Shown: piece after piece, positions 36,267 through 43,042 of the stretch
Numbering within the stretch: the first letter of the stretch is position 1
Layout of the letters: every line of letters begins with the position of its first letter
NCBI RefSeq assembly: GCF_900589395.1
Contig: NZ_UUIS01000055.1
Coordinates: 22,793 to 86,792 of the forward strand
Direction: 5' to 3'
Length of the DNA stretch: 64,000 nucleotides
DNA from: Pseudomonas viridiflava
GTDB taxonomy: Bacteria > Pseudomonadota > Gammaproteobacteria > Pseudomonadales > Pseudomonadaceae
Notes under the pieces: generated by a model
The model's input: only the letters and a program-made list of their open reading frames with translations
What the model was told of the DNA's origin: nothing
The model's database searches: none
Position numbers and translations under genes: made by a program

Positions 36267-37214
36267 ATGTCCCTGTCTCGCAACCCCCTCGCAAGCTTCG
36301 TGAAAAGCCGCACCCTGATGATGGCCACGGCCGGATTCAGCGCTGTCCTGCTGACCGGTTGCGCCAGCTCCCCGGTGTCCAAGGTTGGCGCGACCACCAA
36401 GGTCGAGTACTACCCGAGCTGCTACGAGCCGGTGCAGCACCTGCGCCAGACCGATTCGGACATGACCAAGTCCATTGTCACCGGTGCGGCCATCGGCGCG
36501 GTCGGCGGCGCGCTGACCGGTGTACTGACCGGCAGCAAGGAAAATAGCGGCCGCAACGCCGCCATCGGTGCGGCCGGCGGTGCTCTGGTGGGCGGCGCGG
36601 CCGGTTACTACACCGAGCGCCAGAAGCAGATCGCCGATGACAACCAGCGCATTGCTTCCTATGCCACTGACTTCAGCAAAAGCTCGGCCGACATCGACCG
36701 CAGCACCGCCTACGCCCAGGCCTCGCAATCGTGCTACCAGCGCGAGTTCACCAGCCTGGTGTCGGGTCGCAAGGCCAACACCATCAACGAAACCGAAGGC
36801 CGCAAGCGCCTGGCGGAAATCGTGGCCGGCCTGAAGGAGTCCAACGACCTGATCGCCGCCGTCAACGGCCGCGCCAGCGAAGACCTGAGCAACTACACCC
36901 AGGCCTATGAGGCCGACCTGCAGCAGGTGGGCGTCAAGCGTAACGACGTCGTGGTCGTGGCCGCTGCCGAAGCGCCGAAAGTGGTCACCACTTCGAGCAA
37001 CGGTGGCAAGAAGCCGCCGGTCAAGAACCCGAAATCCGGCGGCAAGCTGCCTGTCGTGCCAAGGGAAGCGGTCAGCACCGAGAAGTCCCTGCGCGATGCC
37101 AAGGACAAGCAGGAGCAGGGCAAGCAGGTGGCCGCTGCCGGCCAGACCCAGGTCAACAGCATGTGCAAGAACCCCGACGTGGGCGACTGGGCACCGGTGC
37201 CTTGCCCTGCGTGA
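36267..37214 (+). CDS. tagQ: Outer-membrane lipoprotein TagQ
   Basis: 315 residues from the ATG preceded by AAGAAGAGAAG. The signal ends in lipobox LLTGC followed by ASSP, which lacks Asp at +2 and therefore suits outer-membrane sorting. A glycine-zipper segment (GAAIGAVGGALTGVL, AAIGAAGGALVGGAAGYY; ~75-120) precedes a helical domain. It anchors TagR in the known HSI-I pathway. Last recognised gene of the rightward T6SS operon; followed by tandem repeats and a BIME. Confidence 0.88.
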   Translation: MSLSRNPLASFVKSRTLMMATAGFSAVLLTGCASSPVSKVGATTKVEYYPSCYEPVQHLRQTDSDMTKSIVTGAAIGAVGGALTGVLTGSKENSGRNAAIGAAGGALVGGAAGYYTERQKQIADDNQRIASYATDFSKSSADIDRSTAYAQASQSCYQREFTSLVSGRKANTINETEGRKRLAEIVAGLKESNDLIAAVNGRASEDLSNYTQAYEADLQQVGVKRNDVVVVAAAEAPKVVTTSSNGGKKPPVKNPKSGGKLPVVPREAVSTEKSLRDAKDKQEQGKQVAAAGQTQVNSMCKNPDVGDWAPVPCPA

Positions 37215-37220
37215 TCTAAT

Positions 37221-37350
37221 CCGGGCTGACGCCTGATTCGGGCTGACGCCTGATCCGGGCTGACGCCTGATCCGGACCGACGCCTGATCCGGGCTGACGC
37301 CTGATTCGGGCTGACGCCTGATCCGGGCTGACGCCTGATTCGGGCTGACG
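37221..37350. repeat. 17-bp tandem array downstream of tagQ
   Basis: Seven full copies and one partial copy of a 17-bp unit (CCTGATYCGGGCTGACG) lie head to tail, starting six bases after the tagQ stop and ending three bases before BIME copy 4. Units differ only at a C/T position, apart from one copy with CGGACCGACG. Non-coding. The homogeneity suggests recent expansion. Confidence 0.9.
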
Positions 37351-37353
37351 CCT

Positions 37354-37509
37354 GTAGGAGCGCGCTCTGCCCGCGACCGAGTGCGAAGCGCTCGCAAAAT
37401 TGATGAACCGCCACAGATGTACGATCTGGCATCTGTGAAACGCTGAAAATTTACGACTGCTAACGCAGCCGGTCGCGGTGGTCCGGCATTCCGGCAAGCG
37501 CGCTCCTAC
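37354..37509. repeat. BIME-like palindromic element, copy 4 (degenerate, with insertion)
   Basis: REP ends (GTAGGAGCGCGCTCTGCCCG ... GGCAAGCGCGCTCCTAC) flank a reverse-oriented core (GCTGAAAATTTACGACTGCT). It differs from the others: there is an inserted small hairpin (CACAGATGTACGATCTGGCATCTGTG, quoted as stems CACAGATG/CATCTGTG) and extra bases in the right arm (around 37480-37495). It separates tagQ from the hydrophobic-protein gene. Confidence 0.8.
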
Positions 37510-37544
37510 CAGGGCGCCTGTTCTTATCGTTTCAAGGAAGACCC

Positions 37545-38450
37545 ATGTCTGAAGTCATGATCGGGCTGCGCAACAGCCCTTCGCAAGTAATGGCCCGGCA
37601 ACGGATCGAGGCCAGGATCAATACCCGCAAGCTGTACGCCGCCATTGACGCCGACCCTGCAATCGTCGGCGCCGGTGTGGTGTACATCGATGCCGATTTC
37701 AACGTCGTGACGCTGCGCGAATTCACCCCGCTGTGCAGTCTCAAGCCCAAGCGCATCATTGTGCGCGAGGCGCAGCGCAATATTTCGCCGCAGCAGTTTG
37801 CCCAGCATGTGCAGAGCAACCCGCGCGAATCGCGGCTGCTGTACGAAGGTTTCAATGCCACGATGGCCTGCACCGGCGCCGTACTGGGCTGGATCGCGGT
37901 CATCGGCGGTACGGCCATCGTGCCGTTTACCGGCGGTGCGAGCCTGGTGATCACCTCGTTGGGGCTGGCCGCCACGGCGGCCAGTACCGCGCAGTGTGGC
38001 ATCGGCCTGGCACGGGTTGGCAATGAAGTGCTCAGCCCGGCCAACAACGACGCGCTCGACAGCAACGAGTGGTACCAGGGCATCTCGCAGGCGCTGGACA
38101 TCGTGGCATTGGCGGGCGTAGGGGCGGCAGGGCTGACCGTTGCCAAGCTGCTCAATGCGCGCAAGGCCATGACCGGGCGCAGCTGGCTCCAGAGCCTGAA
38201 AAATCTCAACCGGCAGGAGCGCAAGCGTCTGACCGATGAGCTGCTGCAGATCGAGAACCCGACCCTGACCCCCAAGCTGCGCAAGGCGCTGCAAGAGGCC
38301 GGCGCCCTGCCCAAGCGCTATGGCGCCACCGAAATCTCGGCGAAGTTTGCCGTGACGATCAAGGACGCACTGAGCATTGGCTCCGGACTGGCCGGCAGCG
38401 GCATCGTGCAAAGCTATGCCATCGGCCTGTATGAGGAGCTGGGCGAGTGA
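37545..38450 (+). CDS. Hydrophobic 301-aa protein, candidate membrane-acting T6SS effector
   Basis: No family recognised. The soluble N-terminal part (~1-100; MSEVMIGLRNSPSQVMARQR) has no signal peptide. Two or three hydrophobic, Gly/Ala-rich segments follow (GAVLGWIAVIGGTAIVPF and ASLVITSLGLAATAAS at ~109-150; IVALAGVGAAGLTVAKLL at ~185-203), then a charged helical region and a last hydrophobic stretch near the C-terminus. This arrangement, a soluble head and internal glycine-rich helices without a signal, is what pore-forming toxins show. The stop overlaps the start of a four-helix membrane protein gene. An effector role is my inference; a housekeeping membrane protein remains possible. Confidence 0.7.
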   Translation: MSEVMIGLRNSPSQVMARQRIEARINTRKLYAAIDADPAIVGAGVVYIDADFNVVTLREFTPLCSLKPKRIIVREAQRNISPQQFAQHVQSNPRESRLLYEGFNATMACTGAVLGWIAVIGGTAIVPFTGGASLVITSLGLAATAASTAQCGIGLARVGNEVLSPANNDALDSNEWYQGISQALDIVALAGVGAAGLTVAKLLNARKAMTGRSWLQSLKNLNRQERKRLTDELLQIENPTLTPKLRKALQEAGALPKRYGATEISAKFAVTIKDALSIGSGLAGSGIVQSYAIGLYEELGE

Positions 38451-38887
38451 GGCCGGACATCGACTTTCTGACGATCCTGCGCCGGCATTTCCCCGTGTTC
38501 ATCAGCGCCTTTTTCCTGGCGCTGTTTGCCTTGTCGGCGTCCCTGATCCTGTTGTTTGCGCTGTACCCCTCGGCACAGGCCGACTACGCACAACACTTGG
38601 TCATGGCCAACCTGGGGATGGCGGTCTACCTGTGCTCGGCCAATTTCCTGGTCATTCGCGGGCGCCCCTGGGGCGTGTGGCCCGTGGTGGCGGCCATGGT
38701 GGCGTGCCTGCTGGTGGTCGCCTTCAACTGGGGTCACCGAAGCGCGCCGCAGGCGCTGTACATCGTTGGCGTGCTGCTGCCGCTGCTGACCTTGCTGGTA
38801 CTCAACAGCTCCCGCTACCGGGCCATGCTGGCGGCCATGGTGCAGGTGCGCGAACAACGCACCCTGGCGCGCAAACAGAAAAAGTAA
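38447..38887 (+). CDS. Four-helix inner-membrane protein, candidate immunity partner
   Basis: 146 residues from a GTG that overlaps the stop of the preceding gene (GTGA), so translation is coupled. Four membrane helices are evident: FISAFFLALFALSASLILLF, VMANLGMAVYLCSANFLVI, VWPVVAAMVACLLVVAF and LYIVGVLLPLLTLLVLN, with a basic cytoplasmic tail (RKQKK). Multi-helix inner-membrane proteins commonly protect against pore-forming bacteriocins and T6SS effectors. No family recognised; the immunity role is inferred from topology and coupling. Confidence 0.72.
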   Translation: MRPDIDFLTILRRHFPVFISAFFLALFALSASLILLFALYPSAQADYAQHLVMANLGMAVYLCSANFLVIRGRPWGVWPVVAAMVACLLVVAFNWGHRSAPQALYIVGVLLPLLTLLVLNSSRYRAMLAAMVQVREQRTLARKQKK

Positions 38888-38951
38888 CCGCTTTATCCCA
38901 TGAACGGGCCATCGCCCCTGTGCGGCTCAGGCCGCTTTTCAAGTGAAGCCC

Positions 38952-41099
38952 ATGAAAAACCTCAAGCTGATCGCGGTCTTGATCCTGTTGCCCTTGTGCC
39001 TGGCGTTGCTGGGCGGCTGGGAGTTGCAGCGCAGCCTGTCGAGCGACACTGAGCATTCCAGGCGGCTGGCCGAAATGACGCAGTTGCGCCCGGCGCTCAT
39101 TGCGATGCAGGCACGCTCCAGCACCGCGACGCTCGACGTCGGCTCCCAGCGCATCTCGATCCCTGAGGCCTTGAAGCGCCAGGCGCGTGTCAGTGCACAC
39201 CTGGACACGCAGCTATTGATCGACCGGGTCCGGCATGGACTGGCCGTCATGGTCATGGTGACCAGCCTTCTGGCGGCGCTGATCGGTTTGATCGGGCTAT
39301 TGGGGGTATCGCGGGCGGCAGCACGGGCCGCGCATTCGCGTGAGCGTCTGCTGCAGACCTTTACCTGGGTCAGCCAGCGGCTGCCGTACGTGCTGATGGG
39401 CCATGTCCTGGCCATGAGCGCCGCCGTCGTTGGCATCATGGGGTTCGAAGCGCTGAGCCTTTGGCCTGAAGGCAAGCTGTCGCAAATGCGGCTTGGCGTC
39501 ATGATCGTGGTCGGGGCATTCGGGCTGCTGTGTGTGTACATGCTGTGGCGCGCCATCCGGCAACTGCGTGTCATCCTGCACATGTTCGAGCCGGCGCCCT
39601 TGCCGGTGCTTGGGCAGGCCGTCAATCCCGAGCAGGCCCCGGGCCTGTGGACGTTCGTCGATGCCCTGGCCGGGCGCCTGGGCGCGCTGGCGCCGCAGCA
39701 CATTGTCGTCGGTCTCAGCGAAGGCTTTTACGTCACCTCCAGCGATATCCGGCTGCAGCCGTGCGACACGACCTTGTCCGGGCGTACGTTGCATGTGCCT
39801 ATCACCTATCTGGGGTTGCTCGACAGCGCCGAGGTCAGTGCGGTGATCGGTCATGAGCTGGCGCATTTCGCCGGTGAGGACACCGAGTACAGCCTGCGCT
39901 TTCTGCCGATCTACGACGGCATCGGCCGCAGCATGACGGTGATGGTCGAGATCCTGGTCGAGGGCGGGCTGCTGCAACGCTTGATCATGCAACCGTCCTT
40001 CATGCTGGGGCTGCATTTCCTGGCGTTGTTCGACCACTCGGTGAGCCGTTGGAACCGCCAGCGCGAGCTGGCCGCCGATGCAGCCGGTGCGCAACTGGGC
40101 GGGCAACTGGCTGCGGCCTCGGCGCTGGTCAGGATCAGCGCCATCGAGCCATTACTCGCCCAGGGACTGGAGGCGCGCATGGTCCCGGCCATGGCGGCCG
40201 ACCCGGAAAAGCCCCGGGAGGTCGACCTGCCGGCCAGCCTGATCCACGAGCTGGCCCAAAAGCCCTTGGTCTTGCCCGACGATTACCTGGCCATGCAACT
40301 GCCACACCCTTCCGACACTCACCCTTGCAACGGCGAGCGCCTGGCGGCCTTGCAAGTCGAAACCGACGAGGCGGTCAACCGTGGCGTGCGGCCAGTGGAC
40401 GCCGGGCAGGGCGAGCACGCCTTGCAGGGCTACTTCAGCGATGCACCCGGGCTGTGCGCCCGCCTGGGCCAGGACTTCATCGAATTCTACGCCGTCCAGG
40501 ACGCCGAGCTGGTCCAGCAACTGCGCGACACGGCCGGCCAGGTCGAGGGCGACGTGCACCTGCATGAGGGCGCCAGGGTCCAGGGCTGGGTGACCACGGT
40601 GTTGTTCGGGGCGATTACCGGGGCCGGGCTGGTGGCGCTGCTGGCACCGCTTTTTCTGCCGCAGGAAACTTCCGACACCAAAGAGGTGCTGTTGATCGTC
40701 GGCTTCATCGCCACCGGGGTCGGGGCCTCCCTGCTGCCTTCGTCCGTGCGCCTGATCCGCCGCGCCGGCCAGACCGCGCTGTCTCTGACGCCCGACCACC
40801 TGGTGTTTGCCAACATCAAGACACCGGTGCCGATCTGGGACATTGCATTCTTCAACCTGGAAATCCATCAGGGCACCCAGCTGAGCTTCATCCTGGAAGA
40901 ACAGGTGCCCTTGCCCGAGATCACCCGGCGTGGGTATTTCCAGCCCGGAGCCAAGGTTGACCGCAAGCAACGGACCGTGACCCTGAAACTGGAAAAGTTC
41001 TGCCGTGACGGCCAGTCGCTGCAGGTCGATGAGCTGGCCGGGCTGGTGCAGACCTACATCAACGCCGGTCATGCCCGGCACGTGTTGCAGCAGCTGTAG
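38952..41099 (+). CDS. Membrane-anchored M48-family metalloprotease
   Basis: 715 residues from the ATG at 38952 (a GTG three codons earlier is possible). It has an N-terminal signal-anchor helix, further helices at ~100-120 and ~140-205, then a zinc-protease domain: HELAHF (~300) gives the HExxH motif and RELAADAAGA (~371) supplies the third ligand Glu, as in HtpX/Ste24-type M48 enzymes. Two more helices lie near ~550 and ~580, followed by a soluble C-terminal domain. It is 64 bases after the four-helix gene and probably co-transcribed. A link to T6SS is suggested only by position; envelope protein quality control is the alternative. Confidence 0.82.
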   Translation: MKNLKLIAVLILLPLCLALLGGWELQRSLSSDTEHSRRLAEMTQLRPALIAMQARSSTATLDVGSQRISIPEALKRQARVSAHLDTQLLIDRVRHGLAVMVMVTSLLAALIGLIGLLGVSRAAARAAHSRERLLQTFTWVSQRLPYVLMGHVLAMSAAVVGIMGFEALSLWPEGKLSQMRLGVMIVVGAFGLLCVYMLWRAIRQLRVILHMFEPAPLPVLGQAVNPEQAPGLWTFVDALAGRLGALAPQHIVVGLSEGFYVTSSDIRLQPCDTTLSGRTLHVPITYLGLLDSAEVSAVIGHELAHFAGEDTEYSLRFLPIYDGIGRSMTVMVEILVEGGLLQRLIMQPSFMLGLHFLALFDHSVSRWNRQRELAADAAGAQLGGQLAAASALVRISAIEPLLAQGLEARMVPAMAADPEKPREVDLPASLIHELAQKPLVLPDDYLAMQLPHPSDTHPCNGERLAALQVETDEAVNRGVRPVDAGQGEHALQGYFSDAPGLCARLGQDFIEFYAVQDAELVQQLRDTAGQVEGDVHLHEGARVQGWVTTVLFGAITGAGLVALLAPLFLPQETSDTKEVLLIVGFIATGVGASLLPSSVRLIRRAGQTALSLTPDHLVFANIKTPVPIWDIAFFNLEIHQGTQLSFILEEQVPLPEITRRGYFQPGAKVDRKQRTVTLKLEKFCRDGQSLQVDELAGLVQTYINAGHARHVLQQL

Positions 41100-41127
41100 C
41101 GACCAGCGGTCGTGGAAGGGCCACTGT

Positions 41128-41160
41128 GCCTGCATTGGCTCTTTCGCGACCGTTGGTCGC
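41128..41160. repeat. Dispersed 33-bp repeat (inverse copy at 50193-50225)
   Basis: GCCTGCATTGGCTCTTTCGC followed by GACCGTTGGTCGC lies downstream of the M48 gene. Its near-perfect reverse complement is found at 50193-50225 downstream of cysQ. The GCGACC/GGTCGC ends form a hairpin together with GACCAGCGGTC at 41101-41111. It is a REP-like element different from the BIMEs; it may also act as a weak terminator. Confidence 0.65.
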
Positions 41161-41184
41161 TCCTGTGCGGCTTTACCGCAGGCA

Positions 41185-41303
41185 ATAAAAAACCCGCCGA
41201 GGCGGGTTTGTTGTCCAAAACCATTCCAACTCCCTGTCAGCAGCGTCCAGGCAATGGTTGATCGTCCTTGATCCTGACCAGCGTCCTGCTCGTCAGTGGA
41301 TTG
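41185..41303 (-). ncRNA. Rsm-family (RsmX/Y/Z-like) regulatory RNA, copy 1
   Basis: Read leftward, this ~119-nt unit follows a TACATT -10-like box (41309-41314). It has about eight GGA motifs, several in hairpin loops: CTGAC...AGCAGGACGCT...GTCAG (loop AGGA) and GATCAAGGACGATC (loop AAGGAC). It ends in a GC-rich terminator with a U-run. Such RNAs sequester RsmA/CsrA proteins and are switched on by GacS/GacA. Length, GGA spacing and termination fit RsmX/RsmY. An identical 20-bp palindrome lies at the same distance upstream of both copies. No protein-coding signal is seen. The family is inferred from structure, not from an alignment. Confidence 0.78.
41191..41209 (-). terminator. Rho-independent terminator of sRNA copy 1
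   Basis: On the minus strand AAACCCGCC-tc-GGCGGGTTT runs into TTTTATT. The stem is strong and the U-run good. On the plus strand it could also stop transcripts from the M48 gene. Confidence 0.85.
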
Positions 41304-41357
41304 GATCCAATGTATGGGAATTCTGACGGGTATCAAAGAGCGAATGTCGTAAAGGCG

Positions 41358-41377
41358 TGTAAGCCTTTGGCTATACA
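41358..41377 (-). promoter_or_regulatory. GacA-box-like palindrome upstream of sRNA copy 1
   Basis: TGTATAGCCAAAGGCTTACA on the minus strand, 43 bases before the -10-like box. It resembles the GacA upstream activating sequence TGTAAG-N6-CTTACA of rsm genes, with an eight-base centre and one imperfect half. The same 20 bases occur before copy 2. Confidence 0.65.
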
Positions 41378-41416
41378 TGCTGATCGCCCTGATTCGCATT
41401 TGCTTTTTCGCGGGCA

Positions 41417-41534
41417 ATAAAAAACCCGCCGAAGCGGGTTCTTGTTCCAAGACCATTCCAACATCCTGTCAGGAGCATCCGGGCATGGTCGATCATCCTT
41501 GATCCTGGCGGGCTTCCTGCTCGCCAGTGGTTGG
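41417..41534 (-). ncRNA. Rsm-family (RsmX/Y/Z-like) regulatory RNA, copy 2
   Basis: A second ~118-nt unit, a clear relative of copy 1, follows a TATATT -10 box (41540-41545). Although bases differ, all eight GGA motifs keep their places, and the hairpins are kept with changed pairs: CTGGCG-AGCAGGAAGC-CGCCAG-type stem and GATCA-AGGA-TGATC. The unit ends in a GC-rich terminator with a U-run. Conservation of GGA loops despite drift points to selection as an RsmA/CsrA-binding RNA. It is transcribed towards copy 1, whose own box and promoter lie between them. Confidence 0.8.
41423..41440 (-). terminator. Rho-independent terminator of sRNA copy 2
   Basis: AACCCGC-ttcg-GCGGGTT followed by TTTTATT on the minus strand; UUCG-type tetraloop and a long U-run. 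Confidence 0.88.
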
Positions 41535-41589
41535 ATCCAAATATAGGCCTGTATGCAGGGCCTGCAAATGGCAATATCGCCTCATGGCG

Positions 41590-41609
41590 TGTAAGCCTTT
41601 GGCTATACA
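41590..41609 (-). promoter_or_regulatory. GacA-box-like palindrome upstream of sRNA copy 2
   Basis: The same 20 bases as before copy 1 (TGTATAGCCAAAGGCTTACA, minus strand), 44 bases before TATATT and about 65 bases before the likely RNA start. The position matches activating sites of GacA-dependent rsm genes. Confidence 0.68.
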
Positions 41610-41747
41610 TGAGTCGTAGGGCCGGCTGGGCGGCGATCCGCTTTAGCCGGGAATGCACGCGCCTTGCATGATTGCCTGGGCTGTCGGCAAACACGCTGCG
41701 CCCCTGTAACGTAGTCAGCCGTTTCGCCGTTTTCATGAGCCCGAACC

Positions 41748-42176
41748 ATGTCTGAACAGATTCCAGAGCGTCATCACTATCGCCACTTCCAGCCTATGAC
41801 CACGCGCTGGCAGGACAACGATGTCTACGGCCATATCAACAACGTCACGTATTACAGTTTTTTCGACACGGCCATTCAGGCCTGGCTGATCGAGCGTGGC
41901 GGGCTGGATATTCACGACGGCCCTGTGGCCGGGCTGGTGGTGAGTTCATCGTGCGACTACTTCGCTTCCGTCGCCTACCCCGAGCTGATCGAGGTCGGGC
42001 TGCGCGTCGCGCGCTTGGGCGGCAGTTCGGTGCAGTACGAGGTGGCGGTGTTCAGGGTCGGTGAACCAGAACCCTGCGCGGCGGGACGGTTCGTGCAGGT
42101 GTTTGTCGATCGCGTGTCGCAACAGCCGGTGCCGATACCCGACGTCTTGCGTGAGGCCTTGCAGGCGCTGAGCTGA
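41748..42176 (+). CDS. Hotdog-fold acyl-CoA thioesterase
   Basis: 142 residues of the 4-hydroxybenzoyl-CoA thioesterase/YbgC-like type. The active-site region is TRWQDNDVYGHINNVTYYSF (~19-38) with the catalytic Asp in DNDVYGH. Cytosolic, no signal. The physiological thioester is unknown. It is monocistronic, on the opposite strand from the sRNA genes whose region it follows. Confidence 0.85.
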   Translation: MSEQIPERHHYRHFQPMTTRWQDNDVYGHINNVTYYSFFDTAIQAWLIERGGLDIHDGPVAGLVVSSSCDYFASVAYPELIEVGLRVARLGGSSVQYEVAVFRVGEPEPCAAGRFVQVFVDRVSQQPVPIPDVLREALQALS

Positions 42177-42261
42177 GCGATGCAGAACGTGCGACCCTGA
42201 ACGCAGACTGGCCGCTCGAGAGCGGCCAGTCGTATGCATGCAGCAGGGTGCGCGTCCGGGC

Positions 42262-42741
42262 TTAGCGATGACGCCAGTGGCGATCATGCTTGCGATGACC
42301 GTAGTGCTTGCCACGGTCGCCACGGCCGCCACGGTACTCGCGACGGTCATGGCCACCGCGGTAGCGACGGTCGTCGTCACGGCTTTCATTGCCCATGTAG
42401 TTGCCCAGCGCACCACCGGCACCGCCGCCGGCGGCTGCGCCGATCAGGCTGCCGGTGTTGCCGCCGACGCTGCGGCCGACGACGTTGCCGCCCGCTGCAC
42501 CCAGGCCGCCACCGATGGCCGCTTCAGTGCGGTTGCGGCGATCGGCGCCAACGGCACCGCCGGCTGCGCCGCCCAGGCCTGCGCCGATGGCTGAACCTGT
42601 GCTGCCGCCGATCTGCTGACCGACGACTGAACCCAGTACCCCGCCCAATGCACCACCAACGCCCGCTTCCAGGTTACCGCCCGCCAAGGCAGAACCGGTC
42701 ACGAGAGAAAGAGACAACAACAGAATCGAGGAGAGTTTCAT
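42262..42741 (-). CDS. Exported glycine-zipper protein
   Basis: 159 residues from the ATG of MKLSSILLLSLSLVTGSALA, a cleavable signal peptide. The mature protein has three glycine-rich zipper segments (GVGGALGGVLGSVVGQQIGG, GAGLGGAAGGAVGAD, AAAGGGAGGALGNYMG) and a His/Arg/Gly-rich basic tail (~125-159). Such YMGG/Gly-zipper proteins are thought to associate with the outer membrane. A 28-residue upstream extension of the frame lacks support. Function unknown. Confidence 0.8.
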   Translation of the reverse strand: MKLSSILLLSLSLVTGSALAGGNLEAGVGGALGGVLGSVVGQQIGGSTGSAIGAGLGGAAGGAVGADRRNRTEAAIGGGLGAAGGNVVGRSVGGNTGSLIGAAAGGGAGGALGNYMGNESRDDDRRYRGGHDRREYRGGRGDRGKHYGHRKHDRHWRHR

Positions 42742-42899
42742 AAAGGAATCTCGGAGTGATGACGAGGCGATCCTGCAATTAACAAATGCTTCATGCAATG
42801 CAAATCCGACGAATAGCACGATCATTGCGCAATACGCTAAGTTACTGTTTTACATAGGGAACTTAATTGTTTTTTAGCAGTCCTAGTTTACTTAACCGC

Positions 42900-42929
42900 G
42901 GCCTGTTTCTTTAATGAACAGGCCTTTTT
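42900..42929 (+). terminator. Rho-independent terminator without an obvious gene
   Basis: GGCCTGTT-tctttaat-GAACAGGCC followed by TTTTTC on the + strand. No rightward gene ends here; 42742-42899 is AT-rich and has a weak promoter-like TTGCGC...TACAT. On the minus strand there is no U-run. Confidence 0.7.
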
Positions 42930-42993
42930 CATGCCCGGCGCCTTATTAGTAACAGTTTGTTACCGCCACTTGGGAAATAATTCGGCACCTGAA

Positions 42994-43020
42994 AAACGCC
43001 TGTTTTGAGAGGCGTTTTTT
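42994..43020. terminator. Bidirectional terminator downstream of the molybdoenzyme gene
   Basis: AAACGCC-tgttttgaga-GGCGTTTTTT on the + strand; the minus strand reads AACGCCTCTCAAAACAGGCG followed by TTTTTC, so it serves the leftward fdhF-like operon that ends at 43043. The + strand U-run is equally good. Confidence 0.75.
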
Positions 43021-43042
43021 GTGCGCGGTGAGTCAAGTACGG

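Noticed and set aside
36249..37397. Arg/Gln/Ser repeat protein encoded leftward through the 17-bp array
   Set aside because: Mostly antisense to tagQ; the repeat peptide is an artefact because 17 bp is not a multiple of three and the frame uses consecutive phases.
1..41099. Treating the T6SS region as a recently acquired mobile island
   Set aside because: Core genes share base composition with the housekeeping genes, and no integrase, transposase, tRNA or att site is visible; only the rhs tip region looks exchanged.
40152..41456. A leftward 434-codon frame and another at 41371-41736 sharing a similar LLTGxWNGxG...GGFFIA peptide
   Set aside because: The shared peptide is just translation of the duplicated sRNA units and their terminators; the rest is antisense to the M48 gene.
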